Of a DNA stretch of 64,000 nt, positions 21,068 through 31,479 are shown one piece after another. Source of the stretch: Gongronella butleri. Lineage: Eukaryota > Mucoromycota > Mucoromycetes > Mucorales > Cunninghamellaceae. How positions within the stretch are numbered: the first letter of the stretch is position 1; each line of letters opens with the position of its first letter. The stretch covers positions 682,001-746,000 of the forward strand of contig JAIWZP010000003.1 in NCBI GenBank assembly GCA_025201375.1, written 5' to 3'. A program made the position numbers and the translations under genes. The notes under the pieces were generated by a model. It saw only the letters and a program-made list of their open reading frames with translations. It did not search any database and was not told the origin of the DNA.

Positions 21068-23293
21068 ATGAACCAGCTTCAGCAGCATAGCAGCAAGCGG
21101 CCGTCGCTGCTCAGCTTTCCTATTCCGTTTGACCACCCATGGACAGTGCCTATGCTGGTGACCACTGTGTCGGCGTCGGCGCTGCTCTATCACTATTTAC
21201 AGTGGACCCACACCGCCGAACTTATCGAGGCCGTCCGCCAGCGCGAGATCAAGAAGCGCCGTGCCTTGGAACGCCCCGAGGACCGCTTTGCCAGCCTCAA
21301 GGTGCGACAAAAAGAGGACAAAAAGAACGAAATCAATTGTTCATTCGCGATTTTTTTTGATTTTTTTTTTGGGGGCTAGGTGGAGCGCTGCTTTGTCAAT
21401 CCCTTTGACGAGTGGAAGGACGCCTCGCTGATTGAGACGACATGGTTCTGGCTGCGACGCTGGCGCGGCAATGGCCTGCCAAAAACAGAGGGTGTAAGTT
21501 TTTTATTTTTTTCTCGAAAAACATAGTGTGTAGTGAGCTCACTGGGCTTTTTCTCAGGAATTGGCCGTCGCGTTGCCTGTAAAAGTGCCCGACTTTGAAA
21601 CAATCTTTAAGCAGCGGATCAAGGAGGAGCGCCCGGCAAGAAACGTTACTTTTACCTGGTTCGGGTAAGTGCCACTCCCTTTTGTTGCGTCTTTCTATCA
21701 AAACAAACAAACAAACCAGCCCAATGCCCTCATTGTTGCTTATCAATGTGCACGTTCTCTTTTCGCTGTCCCTTTTATGCTAGGCAATCAACGTGTTTGA
21801 TCAGCATGGACGGATTGGCCATTTTGACAGGTATGGGATGGGTGCGAAAAGAGCCATTGGGCCTCCGTCGACGACGCATGGCCTATCTTGTGTGCCATGT
21901 GCGCCCCGCGGGCCCGACCATGCTCCAGCAAAAGCAATGGGCAAAAAAAGACGCGTGTGTAACCTTTTTTTCGCTTTTTTGTATCATCTTTTCATTAGAT
22001 CCCGCCTTCTCCAAGCGTACCGTCAATGACTATGTGGGTCCCAAGCGGCTGCGGCCCGTGCCATGCAAGCTCAAAGACATCCACGCCAAGCTCGATATTG
22101 TTTTGATCTCACACGACCACTTTGATCACCTGGGTAAAGCCAATTGCATGCTGGAAAATGGGCAAAAATGAGCAAAAATGGGCAGAAATGGGCAAAAATG
22201 GGCGCTGATCATGCTTACGGCTTTTTTTTTTTTCTCTTGTGGTAGACGAGAGTGTTGTGTACGAGCTTGGCAATTCGGTGACATGGTACATTCCCTTGGG
22301 TTTGCGCGATTGGTTCCTGAAACGCGGTGTCGAGAATGTAAGTCGGCGTGTTTCACGTCAATAATGTGTCAAGACACGCCCGCTCGGCCATTGTGCAACC
22401 AGCCCCTCGGGCGCAGGGCTTGATTGACACGACCATTGGCCCGTGAACATGGTCAATGGGATGCGACGCGCGTGCTCAATCCTTTTTTTTTTTATTCTTT
22501 TTCTTTGTAGTTTGTAGAGATGGATTGGTGGCAGGAGATCCGGCACAGCACACGTCCAGACATCATGATTGCATGTGTCCCGGCCATGGTGAGTGGAAAT
22601 TTCAATGTGTCTTTTTACCCAATTGCACGATTGACCCGCTTTTTTTCATTTTTTGCTTTTGTGTAGCATTGGAGTGGCTCGAGAACCCCGTTCGAAAAGA
22701 ATGGCACGCTGTGGTGTAGCTATGTTGTAAAGAGCAGGCATGACACTGTCTTTTTTTGGTAAGGAGCCATTCGAAATGAAGCAAAAAACGTAAAAAGCGA
22801 CGCGTTTGCTGCATCAATCTAACCCAATTCCTTCTTTTTTCATTTTAGCGGTGACACCGGGTATTCGCCTGAACTCTATCAGGCCATCGGCAAGATGTAT
22901 GCGCCCTTCACACTGGCAGCCATCCCAATTGGCAGCTTCAAGCCTGCGTCGCTCATGAAATGCGTGCATATTAGCCCTGACGAGGCGATCCAGGTACATG
23001 ATGATTTGCAAGCGCCCACCGTGTCCGTGGGCATCCACTGGGGCACATTCCTCATGTCTGAAGAGCATTACCTCGAAGCGCCTCGCACGTTGGCTCGTCT
23101 TTGGGCACAGCGCGACTTGCACGCGCCTTTATCGGTCTCGGACACCAAGGAGCAGCAGATCGATGACACACAGCAGCCATTGACCCCTTGCGCAAGCTCA
23201 TCCACATCGTCAGCATCCTCAATGGACAAGCATACCCCGCCTCGCGATTCCAAATTCATCACTACGGCTTTTGGTGAGACTATTGTATTGTAG
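21068..23293 (+). CDS. NAPE-PLD-like metallo-beta-lactamase-fold phosphodiesterase
   Basis: Family that hydrolyses N-acyl-phosphatidylethanolamine to N-acylethanolamine; yeast Fmp30 is the fungal relative. Nine exons: 21068-21301, 21380-21493, 21558-21664, 21784-21830, 21999-22133, 22246-22337, 22511-22588, 22667-22758 and 22849-23293, giving 447 aa. A possible N-terminal membrane segment is at about residues 26-42 (VPMLVTTVSASALLYHY). Metal ligands: SHDHFDHL at about 205-212, the His of AMHWSGR, GDTGY, and GIHWGTF. NPFDEWKD, TFTWFGQST and DPAFSKR also match the family. The C-terminal tail after about residue 405 is Ser/Thr-rich and not part of the fold. It is the most intron-rich gene in the window. 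One intron holds a short tandem repeat at 22158-22203. Confidence 0.9.
22154..22205 (+). repeat. short tandem repeat inside an intron of the NAPE-PLD-like gene
   Basis: About five units of 11 bp (TGGGCAAAAA type, variants GAGCAAAAA and GGGCAGAAA) directly after the donor side of the intron between exons 5 and 6. Confidence 0.7.
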
Positions 23294-23754
23294 CCCCCTT
23301 TTTTTCTATAGAATAGATTTTACTTTTTTTTTTTTTAATTTCACGAGGGCAGGGCGGGGTCGCCCAGCTTCTCGTCGCCCTATTTTACTTTGGGCAACTT
23401 TTTTTGGGTTTGAGTTGCACAGCGGCTGGTTTTATCGTTTTGGTCGTTTTATTTCGTACCTGAGCCATCCGGGGCTTGAAAAAGGACAACCTTTGGCCAA
23501 ATGAGGCAATGGGAAACGTGCATGAATTTTTAAAAAGGGTGGGATTTATTGATCATATTGTGGCAATCAGGCAATCCCCGGGATGGACACCAAATCAATC
23601 ATTGTACAAGACATTGGCCATGGTGCGCACATCCCGAGGATGGGACGAGAGGGGAAAGAGAGAGAGAGAAAAAAAAAGTACACAAATAAAAAAAAGGCCC
23701 AGGGCGTTGTCAAAGCGCGTCAAAAGGAACGCGTCAAAAACATGCAAAAGATGC
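23294..23754. other. intergenic between convergent NAPE-PLD-like and LysM genes
   Basis: No gene seen. Purine-rich stretch at 23640-23700 on the plus strand. Confidence 0.45.
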
Positions 23755-25105
23755 TTAAGCATAGTTTTGCAATTGGCAGCTGCCGCCCTCATAGATATCG
23801 ACCTTGGTGATGCGGTGAGACTGGTCGAGGGTCTTGTAGTGCTTTTGTTGGTACACGTAAAAGTCAATGTGGTGGCCGCCAAAGCTCCAGGACTGGTCAT
23901 CAACAAGGAGACAGCCATTGTGGCGCTTCTTGGAGCCGGGCAATTGCCAGCCGACGAGCTGGGGCACGTAGATCTTGGTGCCCTTCTTGATGTCGTTGGC
24001 AGCAATGGTCACGTAGGGGCGGAGAGGCGAGCCATAGGCGGTCAAGCCATAAGGATCGTCCTTTTTGTCGACAAGTTCAAAGCACTTGTAGTTGTTGCAC
24101 GAGCAGCCACCGAGATTGACAATCTTGGAGCCAAGAACGCCAGTGCCTTCCATGACAAGGGCATCGGCGTAGTTCTCGGAGACCTGGCCAATGGATTGGC
24201 CGCTGCAAGTCTTGACGGTCACCTTCTTGCCCGACGTCTTGTACGACGAGGGGTCGGCAATCCAGTAGTACGTGAACGCCGTGCTGGACTGGATACGCTT
24301 GCGCTTCTCCTTGCTGCCAGACGACTTCTTGGGCTGCTTCTTGCTCGACGTCTTTTTGGGCGTCGACTTGTGCGTCGTCTTGTGCGAAGACGACTTGTGC
24401 GCAGACGCGCTGAGCTTCGTCACCTTGCCGCTGCTGGCACTGCCAGCCTTGACGCAGTACTTTTTGCCATTGTCAAGGTTGTCGCACGAACCGCGGTGCA
24501 CCTTGGGGTTCAATTCGTAAAACGTGTCGAGGCTGAGGTGATACGTCTTGGCAAGCTTCTCGCAAGTGTCAGAGCCGGTCACTAAAAGGGCAAAGATTTA
24601 AAAAAAAATCGAGTCAATCAGCGTGAATGTTGCATTAAAATCGAAAAAAACGAAAAAAAAAAAGGGAAAAAAAAAGACGCGACGTGGCATTCAATAGCTA
24701 AAGGGATGAATCGAATGGCTTACCAGTGTGGGTCTGGGCGCAGCCACCAGTGCTGGGGGTCGCGTCAGAACCGACGGCAACGCAATACTTCTTGCCATCG
24801 TCCAAATTAGTGCATTTGTGGTTGACTTGAGGGTTCCAGTCATAGAATTCGTCCAAGTGGATGCCATACTTCTTGGCCAAGCCAATGCACGTATCGCTAC
24901 CACCAACTAGATAGAGAGAAAAAATAGGAATGGGCGTCAGAAATCAATGGATGAGGCAAAAAAACGAACAAATTCAATGAAAATTGCGATTCAATTGCTT
25001 TATGGAGGTTCCAATGCACCAATGGCAAGCCAATGGATGCCATTGAAGACATTGATGTCAGGGGTATTGGGGAGAATCGATGTCGTGCGCGTGATTTTTC
25101 GATTT

Positions 25106-25138
<33 letters not shown>

Positions 25139-25374
25139 CCGGTGTGGTACTTGTTGCACGAGGCACGCTTGACCAAGGGCACGGTGGCGACGGTGGCAAG
25201 CTCATCGACAAGGTCGAAATCGCCCTCGTCGTCGTCACCAAAGACGGAGGTGTAATAATCCGAGTATTCAGGCGCGTCGGCGGCAAGGGCGCGCTCTTCG
25301 AGGAAATCGGCGGAAACAAAGGTGGACGTCGTCAACAAGAGACAGCCCAGAGCAGTCAAGGTAGGGAAACGCAT
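23755..25374 (-). CDS. secreted protein with two LysM domains and a C-terminal 3D/double-psi-barrel-like domain
   Basis: Minus-strand exons 25140-25374, 24724-24906 and 23755-24581 give 414 aa. Residues 1-22 form a signal peptide (MRFPTLTALGCLLLTTSTFV, then SA), followed by an acidic propeptide-like stretch ending at a KR site near residue 70. Two LysM modules follow (SDTCIGLAKKYGI...FYDWNP and SDTCEKLAKTYHL...FYELNP, each ending DDGKKYC or DNGKKYC); LysM binds chitin or peptidoglycan. A Lys/Ser-rich linker leads to a domain with LRPYVTIAANDIKKGTKIYV, LVDDQSW and HIDFYVY. The Ala-Ala-Asn-Asp pattern, GTK-hydrophobic and the terminal aspartates resemble 3D or RlpA-type double-psi barrels found in bacterial wall enzymes. 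Introns fall exactly at the LysM borders. Role in wall binding or shielding is inferred. Confidence 0.85.
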
Positions 25375-26589
25375 GATTGGAGACAGAAAAAATTACCAGG
25401 GAACGGAGTGTGGATGTGTCAGGCAAAAAAAGGGGGATTGGGTGCGTGTGCTTTTTTTCTGGGTTTGAAAGGGAACAAACACGTAAAATGAGCGTGGCAA
25501 GAATGAAGGGAAGGGGGGTAAGGGCTGATAAAAAGAAAAGAAAAAGTGAAGAAGATCAAAAGAAAAGAAAAAAAGAAAAAAAAAGACAAATATATGAGTT
25601 TTATGGCGGATGATACGAATTCAGGGCGAGCAAAGCTGAAAATTGCCGGATAAAGCAAGGCGTTACACGAGCCATATTGCATTGCTTGAAATCTTGTGCC
25701 AACATGCATCTTCTTCGATTTCTATTCAACTTGTGCCCGGCGCAAAAAGTTCCATTGTAGGCAAATATGTGTGTGTCTATAAACGTAGGCGACAAGAGGG
25801 GCTAAGCAAGGCGACAAAGGGTCTGGATGCTTCTTGTACGCACGCACAGTCCATGAAACGCGTGTTTTCACTCTTGTTTCTCGCCTCATGGACGCGTCAA
25901 TTTCGCTCAGCATCTCGCCCCACAACGGGCTTTTTACTATTTTTCTGTATCATTTGGATGCCCGTATCACCTCACAGTGTGTGCGCACCACAAGGGGGGT
26001 TACAGCGGGCCACAGAAAATAAAGACAACTCAGGGCCAAAGAATTAAACTTTTTTTTTTTTTTTTTTTTTTGTTTCCCTGGGATTGCGCGTTGCTGATTT
26101 CTTTCCAATATTTTTTTACACTTGGATGTCCGAGATGACTGTGTGACACGAGATTCATTACTTTTCAGGCTCATTTTTCACTTCCTTTTTCGTCACGCAC
26201 CTAGTCAACACCGCCTTTTTTTCTTGTTTTTTGGTTCTCAACGAAGCACTTTTTGTCATTGCGGTGCTTATCAATAGTATCCACACGATGCGGATGTTTG
26301 CTTCGTCGTTTTGTCATGCATTGCGGCACGCCATTATGGTAGCGAGCCCGCAATGGTGCGGCAACGCAATCATTGCTCGCGGAACACGCCGGAGCAAGGC
26401 TCCATTGCCCACGCAGCTTCTTGCAAACAACCTCCCCCAATGGCAAGAGACGTGATGCACCCAAGAAAAGCATAAAAAAAGAAGGTTTGGGTAGGACAGT
26501 GTTTCAAAAAGAAACGAAAAGATGTGTGCATGTGCGCTCCCAAGAGGCATTTTGCTTGTTGGCCCTGGATTTTTGATCCACGTCGCACT
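25375..26589. other. intergenic, promoter side of the LysM gene
   Basis: No gene supported. On the minus strand a TATATTT lies at about 25590, some 215 bp above the LysM start, followed by a long CT-rich leader (25500-25590). A 22-base T run is at about 26050. Confidence 0.45.
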
Positions 26590-26897
26590 GTGCCCCATTA
26601 TTGGCATCGGCCGCTCCTGTCAGCGCCGGCCCACCCAATCGCGTTTCAAGGGAAAAAATTCAGCGCGTTGCATTGGCCACCCTTTTTTTTTCTTCTTCTC
26701 ACCTTTGAGTGATCCCTTTCATCTTTGAATGCAGCTAATTAATTTTCATGTCCTCTTCCTTATTTCTTTAAAAAAAAATGAGAGACAAGGAAAAGCTCTT
26801 CATGGCAAGCCATTGGAAAAAAAAAGTCGCAAAACTTTTTTTTAGTGCAAGACGACAGCAAATTTATTTGATAGACTGTAAAGCGCGCTCACGCTTC

Positions 26898-27731
26898 TCA
26901 AATCAGTACAACAAACGGGATTTCGTCTAAAAAAGTGATCTTTGCAGGCTTTGTTCGCGTAATTTTGCTCTGGCGGCTGATTTCGAGCCACTTTTGTCTT
27001 CTGTGCACAGCATTCACACCGACTCGTACTTTAGAGGCGATTGCATTTGCGGGCTTGCCTTGGGCAAGGAGTCGTGTAATTTCCAAGGCGGTGGCGCGAC
27101 TGATTGGGCGTTTTTGTGGACAATACACTGGAAGATTGTACTTGTCGCGGGTGTTATATATTAATTGCTTGGAGACATTGCATTCCTTCATGATTTTTGA
27201 AGTGCCCTCGCCAGCGAGAATCATCTGTTTGACTTTTGAAATGGTGGATTCGCTCCTTGGTCCCGCTAACTTGGGTATGTTGTATCTTTGCCGTATTTTG
27301 CCAATTGTGTATGAAGAAGTGCGCAACGCACGGATCACATATTCGCCGGATTTGCCGGCGAGTAGAAGGTCTTTGATCTTGTCCACCCTGGCTTGTGGAA
27401 AATTAGCGCGGGGAACGTCGTCACCAATGGGGATTTTGTACTTTTCGCGCACGCGTCTGACCGTACGATCAGATAATCCAACCAGAGCTGCAACTTTGGC
27501 AACAGTCATTGTCAGAAGAAGCTTCTTGGTTTGTTCCAGTTTTTCTTCGCTTATGGGAATGTTTTTTAGGACGTAGTCAGGCATTTTGGCGTGATTTTCG
27601 ATTTTGCGCACTGTGGAATCACAAATTCCGGACGCAAGCACCACTGCGCTTATTGGCAAACCAGTACTAAGAAGCTGTTTAATTTGCGTCCATTTTTCAG
27701 GCGTGACAAGCGTGCGTCTACGTTTGGTCAT
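26898..27731 (-). CDS. HTH-array protein, copy 1 (five helix-turn-helix modules)
   Basis: Single-exon gene of 277 aa starting at ATG 27731 (an in-frame upstream poly-Phe extension has no ATG). Almost the whole protein is five degenerate modules of about 50 residues, roughly 9-57, 58-109, 110-158, 159-206 and 207-256. Each reads as helix, LLL-G, helix, VA--VGLS, recognition helix TVRRVR-KY-IP; module 2 is the clearest (KLLLTMTVAKVAALVGLSDR). The pattern is that of homeodomain-like HTH domains in transposases and resolvases, so DNA binding is likely. No catalytic domain is present. I know no named family with this build. Two related copies lie directly downstream on the same strand. Confidence 0.75.
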   Translation of the reverse strand: MTKRRRTLVTPEKWTQIKQLLSTGLPISAVVLASGICDSTVRKIENHAKMPDYVLKNIPISEEKLEQTKKLLLTMTVAKVAALVGLSDRTVRRVREKYKIPIGDDVPRANFPQARVDKIKDLLLAGKSGEYVIRALRTSSYTIGKIRQRYNIPKLAGPRSESTISKVKQMILAGEGTSKIMKECNVSKQLIYNTRDKYNLPVYCPQKRPISRATALEITRLLAQGKPANAIASKVRVGVNAVHRRQKWLEISRQSKITRTKPAKITFLDEIPFVVLI

Positions 27732-28109
27732 GGCGACAAAGGGACCAAAAAGAAAGAAAAAAAAAAAAAAAGGCAAAACACGAGTTTCGCGTGTGACATG
27801 GATTCAATTTATTCGCCGCCGTTTCAAACACGCCACTTGCATCGCGTCGGCAGCCCACCGAGTCCCACCAATTCACGGGCGCCAATTGTAATTGTTTTTC
27901 TTCCATTCAGCCTTAAAAGCCGATCATATCGATTTTTCGTGATCCACTCTGCCGTGTGCGCGAATCACCAATAAGAAACGGTTATCGTATGATAAAAAAC
28001 AGAAGAAAAAGGGAGCATACAAATCCTTTTCACCTTTGATTACCGCGAAAAATGAAACTTGTCCAAATTTTTTTTTACGAAATTGCACGATTTTAATGTG
28101 TTGTGCTCA
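27732..28109. other. upstream region of HTH-array copy 1
   Basis: Shares short blocks with the region upstream of copy 2, so it belongs to the duplicated unit. No other coding frame is convincing. Confidence 0.45.
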
Positions 28110-29660
28110 TGATTTACTGCGTTTGCTGTCCACTATTTGGTGTCGACTGTCCCTCCCAGCACTGCCCCAGCGAGGGGGCAATTTGGTGCGCTGCATTGGT
28201 CACCCTGATTTTTTCTTTTGTTTTTGTTATTTTTTTGACCCTTGGGCGATTCTTTTCATCTTTAATGAAGCCATATTAACTTTCTTTCCTCTTCCCTTGC
28301 CCTTCAAACGAAGAAGAAGAAAAAAGGAAACACAGATGATTTCTCAGGCAAGTCATTAAAAAAAGATCAAAAAATAATAATTTTCGCATTTTGCCCTGTG
28401 ATTTCTGCCTGCTGCCCACCTAGGACTCAATAGACCCATGACGAACACTGCACAATAGCACCGTGAATCGTTTAATTATTTGATAAAAGACATGATTGCG
28501 TCACGAATCAGCGCAAAAAGCAGAATTTTGTCTAAATAGAGATTGACATGGCCATCGCACGCGCATTGTAGCTCAGGCGCGCGTCTGTGACGGGTCTTTT
28601 TTTATTGCTCAACGCCGTGATCTCGTTGAGTTTATTCAGGCATTGTGTGCCGTGGGGCGCTCTTTAATATGTGGTTTGCATGTTTAATCCAAATTGTCCA
28701 CTCTGCGCCTTTTCACTTTAATAGTGCTGGCTGCCTTGGTGCCATCCCGGTCACGTGGATCGCGCAGGTTGCCTTGTCTTGGTTTTTATAGCGCCGCCAT
28801 TGGGGATCGTCCTCCATTGAACAGAAATATTGTGATTGCGCTTGATTTTGGCCACAGAGTAGGTGGAAACATTAGCCGCCTTGGCAACTTCAATTTGAGT
28901 CGCGCCATTGAGCAATAGCCGCTTGATTTGATCGACCTTTTCAGGGGAATGAGCACGCGAAACGTCGTCACCAATGGGAATATTGTGCTCTTTGCGCACG
29001 CGCCTGACCGCAGAGCTGGGCAATCCAACCTGGGCCGCCACCTTTGCAACAGACATTGTCAAAAGAAGCTTCTTGATTTGTTCCACCTTTTCTTCGCTTA
29101 TGGGAGCGGCGTTTTTGACGTATTCAGGCATGTCCGTCTGCTTTTCGATTCTGATCACAGTGGAATCAGAACAACCGACCATATTCGCTATTATGCCTGG
29201 TGTAAAGCGTCTCTCAAGAAGCTTATTAATTATCGTCCATTTCTCAGGCGTGATGCGCGTGCTTTCGTATTCGTCCATGGCAACAAAGGGTCGAAAAAAA
29301 CGAAAAACCGTCAAAACATGAGCCTCGCGTCTGGGACCTGGCGCCAATTTAATCGCCGCCGTTCCGAAGCGCGGCTTGCACCACGTCGAGTCTCACCCGC
29401 TACAAAGCGACGTCTTTTTTTTACGCGCGTTATTTTCATTTCCAGCCCTAAACGTCGATCAAATAGCATATTCATGATTCAAACCGCGGTGAGTGCGAGT
29501 TGCTGATGAGAAACATTTATTACATGAACAAAAAGAGAGAGAAAATGAGGGTACAATGGCCTTGTCATCTCAGATTACGACGGAAAATGAGATTTCATCC
29601 ACAAAAAAAAGGCAGAATTGCGCGATTTCGATGTGTTTTGCCCATGATTTGATGCGCTTG
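28110..29660. repeat. tandem duplication unit 2 carrying HTH-array gene copy 2
   Basis: Second unit of the array; its start block (CATGATTTACTGCG near 28107) matches CATGATTTGATGCG near 29642 at the start of unit 3. Edges approximate. Confidence 0.6.
28751..29278 (-). CDS. HTH-array protein, copy 2, shortened to three modules
   Basis: Single exon starting at the ATG of MDEYESTRITPEKW, 175 aa. Modules 1-3 match copy 1 in order: ITPEKWTIINKLL, then PISEEKVEQIKKLLLTMSVA and KVAAQVGL with VRRVRKEHNIPIGDD, then VDQIKRLLLNGATQIEVAKA with SVAKIKRNHNIS. After module 3 the frame runs into an unrelated basic tail (IKTKTRQPARST) and stops, so modules 4 and 5 are lost. It may be expressed as a short form or be an early pseudogene; the remaining frame is clean. 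An earlier in-frame codon at 29347 is not an ATG. Confidence 0.6.
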   Translation of the reverse strand: MDEYESTRITPEKWTIINKLLERRFTPGIIANMVGCSDSTVIRIEKQTDMPEYVKNAAPISEEKVEQIKKLLLTMSVAKVAAQVGLPSSAVRRVRKEHNIPIGDDVSRAHSPEKVDQIKRLLLNGATQIEVAKAANVSTYSVAKIKRNHNISVQWRTIPNGGAIKTKTRQPARST

Positions 29661-29691
29661 TCGCGACCAGGGACTAGTTAATGCTGCTGTG
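29279..29691. other. upstream region of HTH-array copy 2
   Basis: No gene. Part of the duplicated flank; matches the region above copy 1 in the CGCCGCCGTT block. Confidence 0.45.
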
Positions 29692-30595
29692 TTAATTGCG
29701 ATTGTCGATCTCGAGTTGTTTTAAATCGCCCACAGGAAGCATGTCGCGGTGGTGGTCTCCAGGCTGCTCGAGATTGTCCTCTGAGCAATTGACGGCAATG
29801 GGCGCCCTGGAATATTTGCGCACAGTTGTAGCAGACAAGCCTAAGGTATCAACCACATTTGCAGAGCTCTGTCCACAAGCAATGAGCCGATTCATTTCTT
29901 TAAACACAGCTGCATTAATGCGTATTGCTGACGGACGCGTTTCGCCCACATCGGCCAAGTACTTGTACTTGATGCTGGAGATTGTGGGTTGCGAGAAATT
30001 GACTGCTTTGGCAACTTGGGCCTGGGTTGCGCCGCTTAAGAGCAGGTGTTTAATTGCACTGATGTCGGCCAGGCTTATGTGCTTGTATTTTTTCTTGCGT
30101 GGGTAATTTTTTGTACAAGACACAGGATTCTTGTGAAGATAGCTCACTCTGACAACTGTTCGAGGACTGATTTGGAGCTTGCGAGCCACTCCTTGGAAGG
30201 ATCTCCCGCTGTCAAGAAGCCTTTTGATTTGTTTTTCCTTTTTAGCGCCGATTCTCGTCTGTCATTTGCAACTTCTTGTTCTTTCAGTTCGCCAAGAGCG
30301 CTATAAGGGACATCGTAAACTTCGGCGACGGACCGTGAGGATATACCAGCTCGTAAGTCTAGATTGATCTCGTCATTTTTAACGCGCGTCACGTTGGGTG
30401 GATTGAGTGAATTGTCGCATATCATGGGAACGGCAACTCTACAGTATACGTTTTGAGCACCCAAAAGATAACCTCCAAAGACAAGCCAACAAGAGGCGCG
30501 ACTTTGAAGCCAGGAATGCCACCCAAAAGAAGTTGTTTTGCAATGTTCATCTTTTCCGCATGGATCGGATCGCGGAACTCGTGCTTTTCGATCAT
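29692..30595 (-). pseudogene. HTH-array protein, copy 3, frameshifted
   Basis: From an ATG at 30595 (MIEKHEFRD) the sequence reads one module (HAEKMNIAKQLLLGGIPGF...), then needs a frame change near 30420 to reach module 2 (RVKNDEINLDLRAGISSRSV), and another near 30250 to reach module 3 (KEKQIKRLLDSGRSFQGVA). Modules 4 (SAIKHLLLSGATQAQVAKAV) and 5 (FKEMNRLIACGQSSANVV) follow in the last frame to a stop at 29692. All five modules survive as sequence, but no single frame joins them. No plausible introns span the breaks, and copies 1 and 2 are intronless, so inactivation is the simplest reading. Confidence 0.65.
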
Positions 30596-31065
30596 TTTGG
30601 ATTCTTCACGATTGACAGAACCTGGCTCAAAGCATGCGTTCGAAAAATACACAGTAAAAAAAAAAAAAAAGGTAAAAGGAAAAAGAAAGGTAAAACAAAT
30701 ATCAACGGGGCCACGGCTTATTTCAAGCGCCGCAAACGCCACTTGGCTCCTCCGCTCCTGCACGCGCCAAATCCCGCCATGACCCCTGACTCTCGTTGTA
30801 TCAAGATAAAAAAAAAATCGATCGGCTGCTTCGAGGAAGCACGGGGTTTAGAACACGAAAAACCAATTTATCGCGCTTTTGCGCGTTTTCTGCTTTCCCC
30901 AGTTGGCAACCCACTCAATTGAATGCCCACTAGACAGAAGCACGGCTCTAGTGTGATTTTGCTGCTTACAATAAGCCGCAATCATCCATTTCTCTGAAAA
31001 AAAAGAGCTGCGCGCAAAAATTGATACGTAATAACGTACTAATATATGATATCACATTACATATG
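30596..31065. other. intergenic above HTH-array copy 3
   Basis: A 14-base A run at about 30657-30671 and weak similarity to upstream flanks of copies 1 and 2 (GCCGCAAACGCCACTTG near 30730). No other gene. Confidence 0.4.
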
Positions 31066-31280
31066 GATATTAGTCGCCGAGAACATCGAGGTTGAACATT
31101 ATTGAAATGTTTGAACGGGTTTCACAAGCGTGGAAATGTCACGACAGACGCAACTTCGGGCAAACAACATTCCAGAAAGAAGGAAGCTCGACGGCTCGAG
31201 CTCGTATTGCACTTGATTCGAACAATGCAAATTTCATCACGACGATCGGTCGAAATATCATACGAAATACGATACATTGA
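31066..31280. repeat. dispersed repeat related to 17950-18190
   Basis: Blocks GCCGAGAACATCGAGGTTGA, TTGAAATGTTTGAACGG, CGGGCAAACA and GATTCGAACAATGCAAAT recur in order at 17950-18190. Non-coding. Confidence 0.65.
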
Positions 31281-31479
31281 CATTTTTTCAAGGTATCATA
31301 TCAAACATTGAAGGTACAACAATAGCATGATGAAGCCATGAAGAACGCAGTGCCGCAGCGAGTCAGCCGAGCGGGATTTCAAAACCATTTCTTGTGTCGG
31401 GACGCGCCTCGCACGCTTGTCCACCTCTTTTCGTCTTTTTTTCTTTTTTTATTCCCTGATCGTGCTTGCCGCTGCTTCC

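Larger units (their letters stand above)
26590..28110. repeat. tandem duplication unit 1 carrying HTH-array gene copy 1
   Basis: Flanks of copy 1 recur around copy 2. Blocks such as GCGTTGCATTGGCCACCC near 26670 against GCGCTGCATTGGTCACCC near 28188, CTTTCATCTTT(A)GAATG against TTTTCATCTTTAATGAAG, and ATTCGCCGCCGTTTC near 27810 against AATCGCCGCCGTTCC near 29352, lie in the same order and orientation. Unit length is about 1.5 kb; edges are approximate. Confidence 0.6.

Noticed and set aside
23476..24585. Plus-strand frame of 369 codons opposite the LysM gene
   Set aside because: Leu/Ala/Arg/Val-rich translation from the complement of Lys/Ser codons; the minus strand has signal peptide, LysM modules and splice sites.
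26590..30595. HTH-array genes as a complete DNA transposon
   Set aside because: No DDE or other catalytic domain, and no terminal inverted repeats seen around any unit; the arrangement is a segmental tandem duplication.
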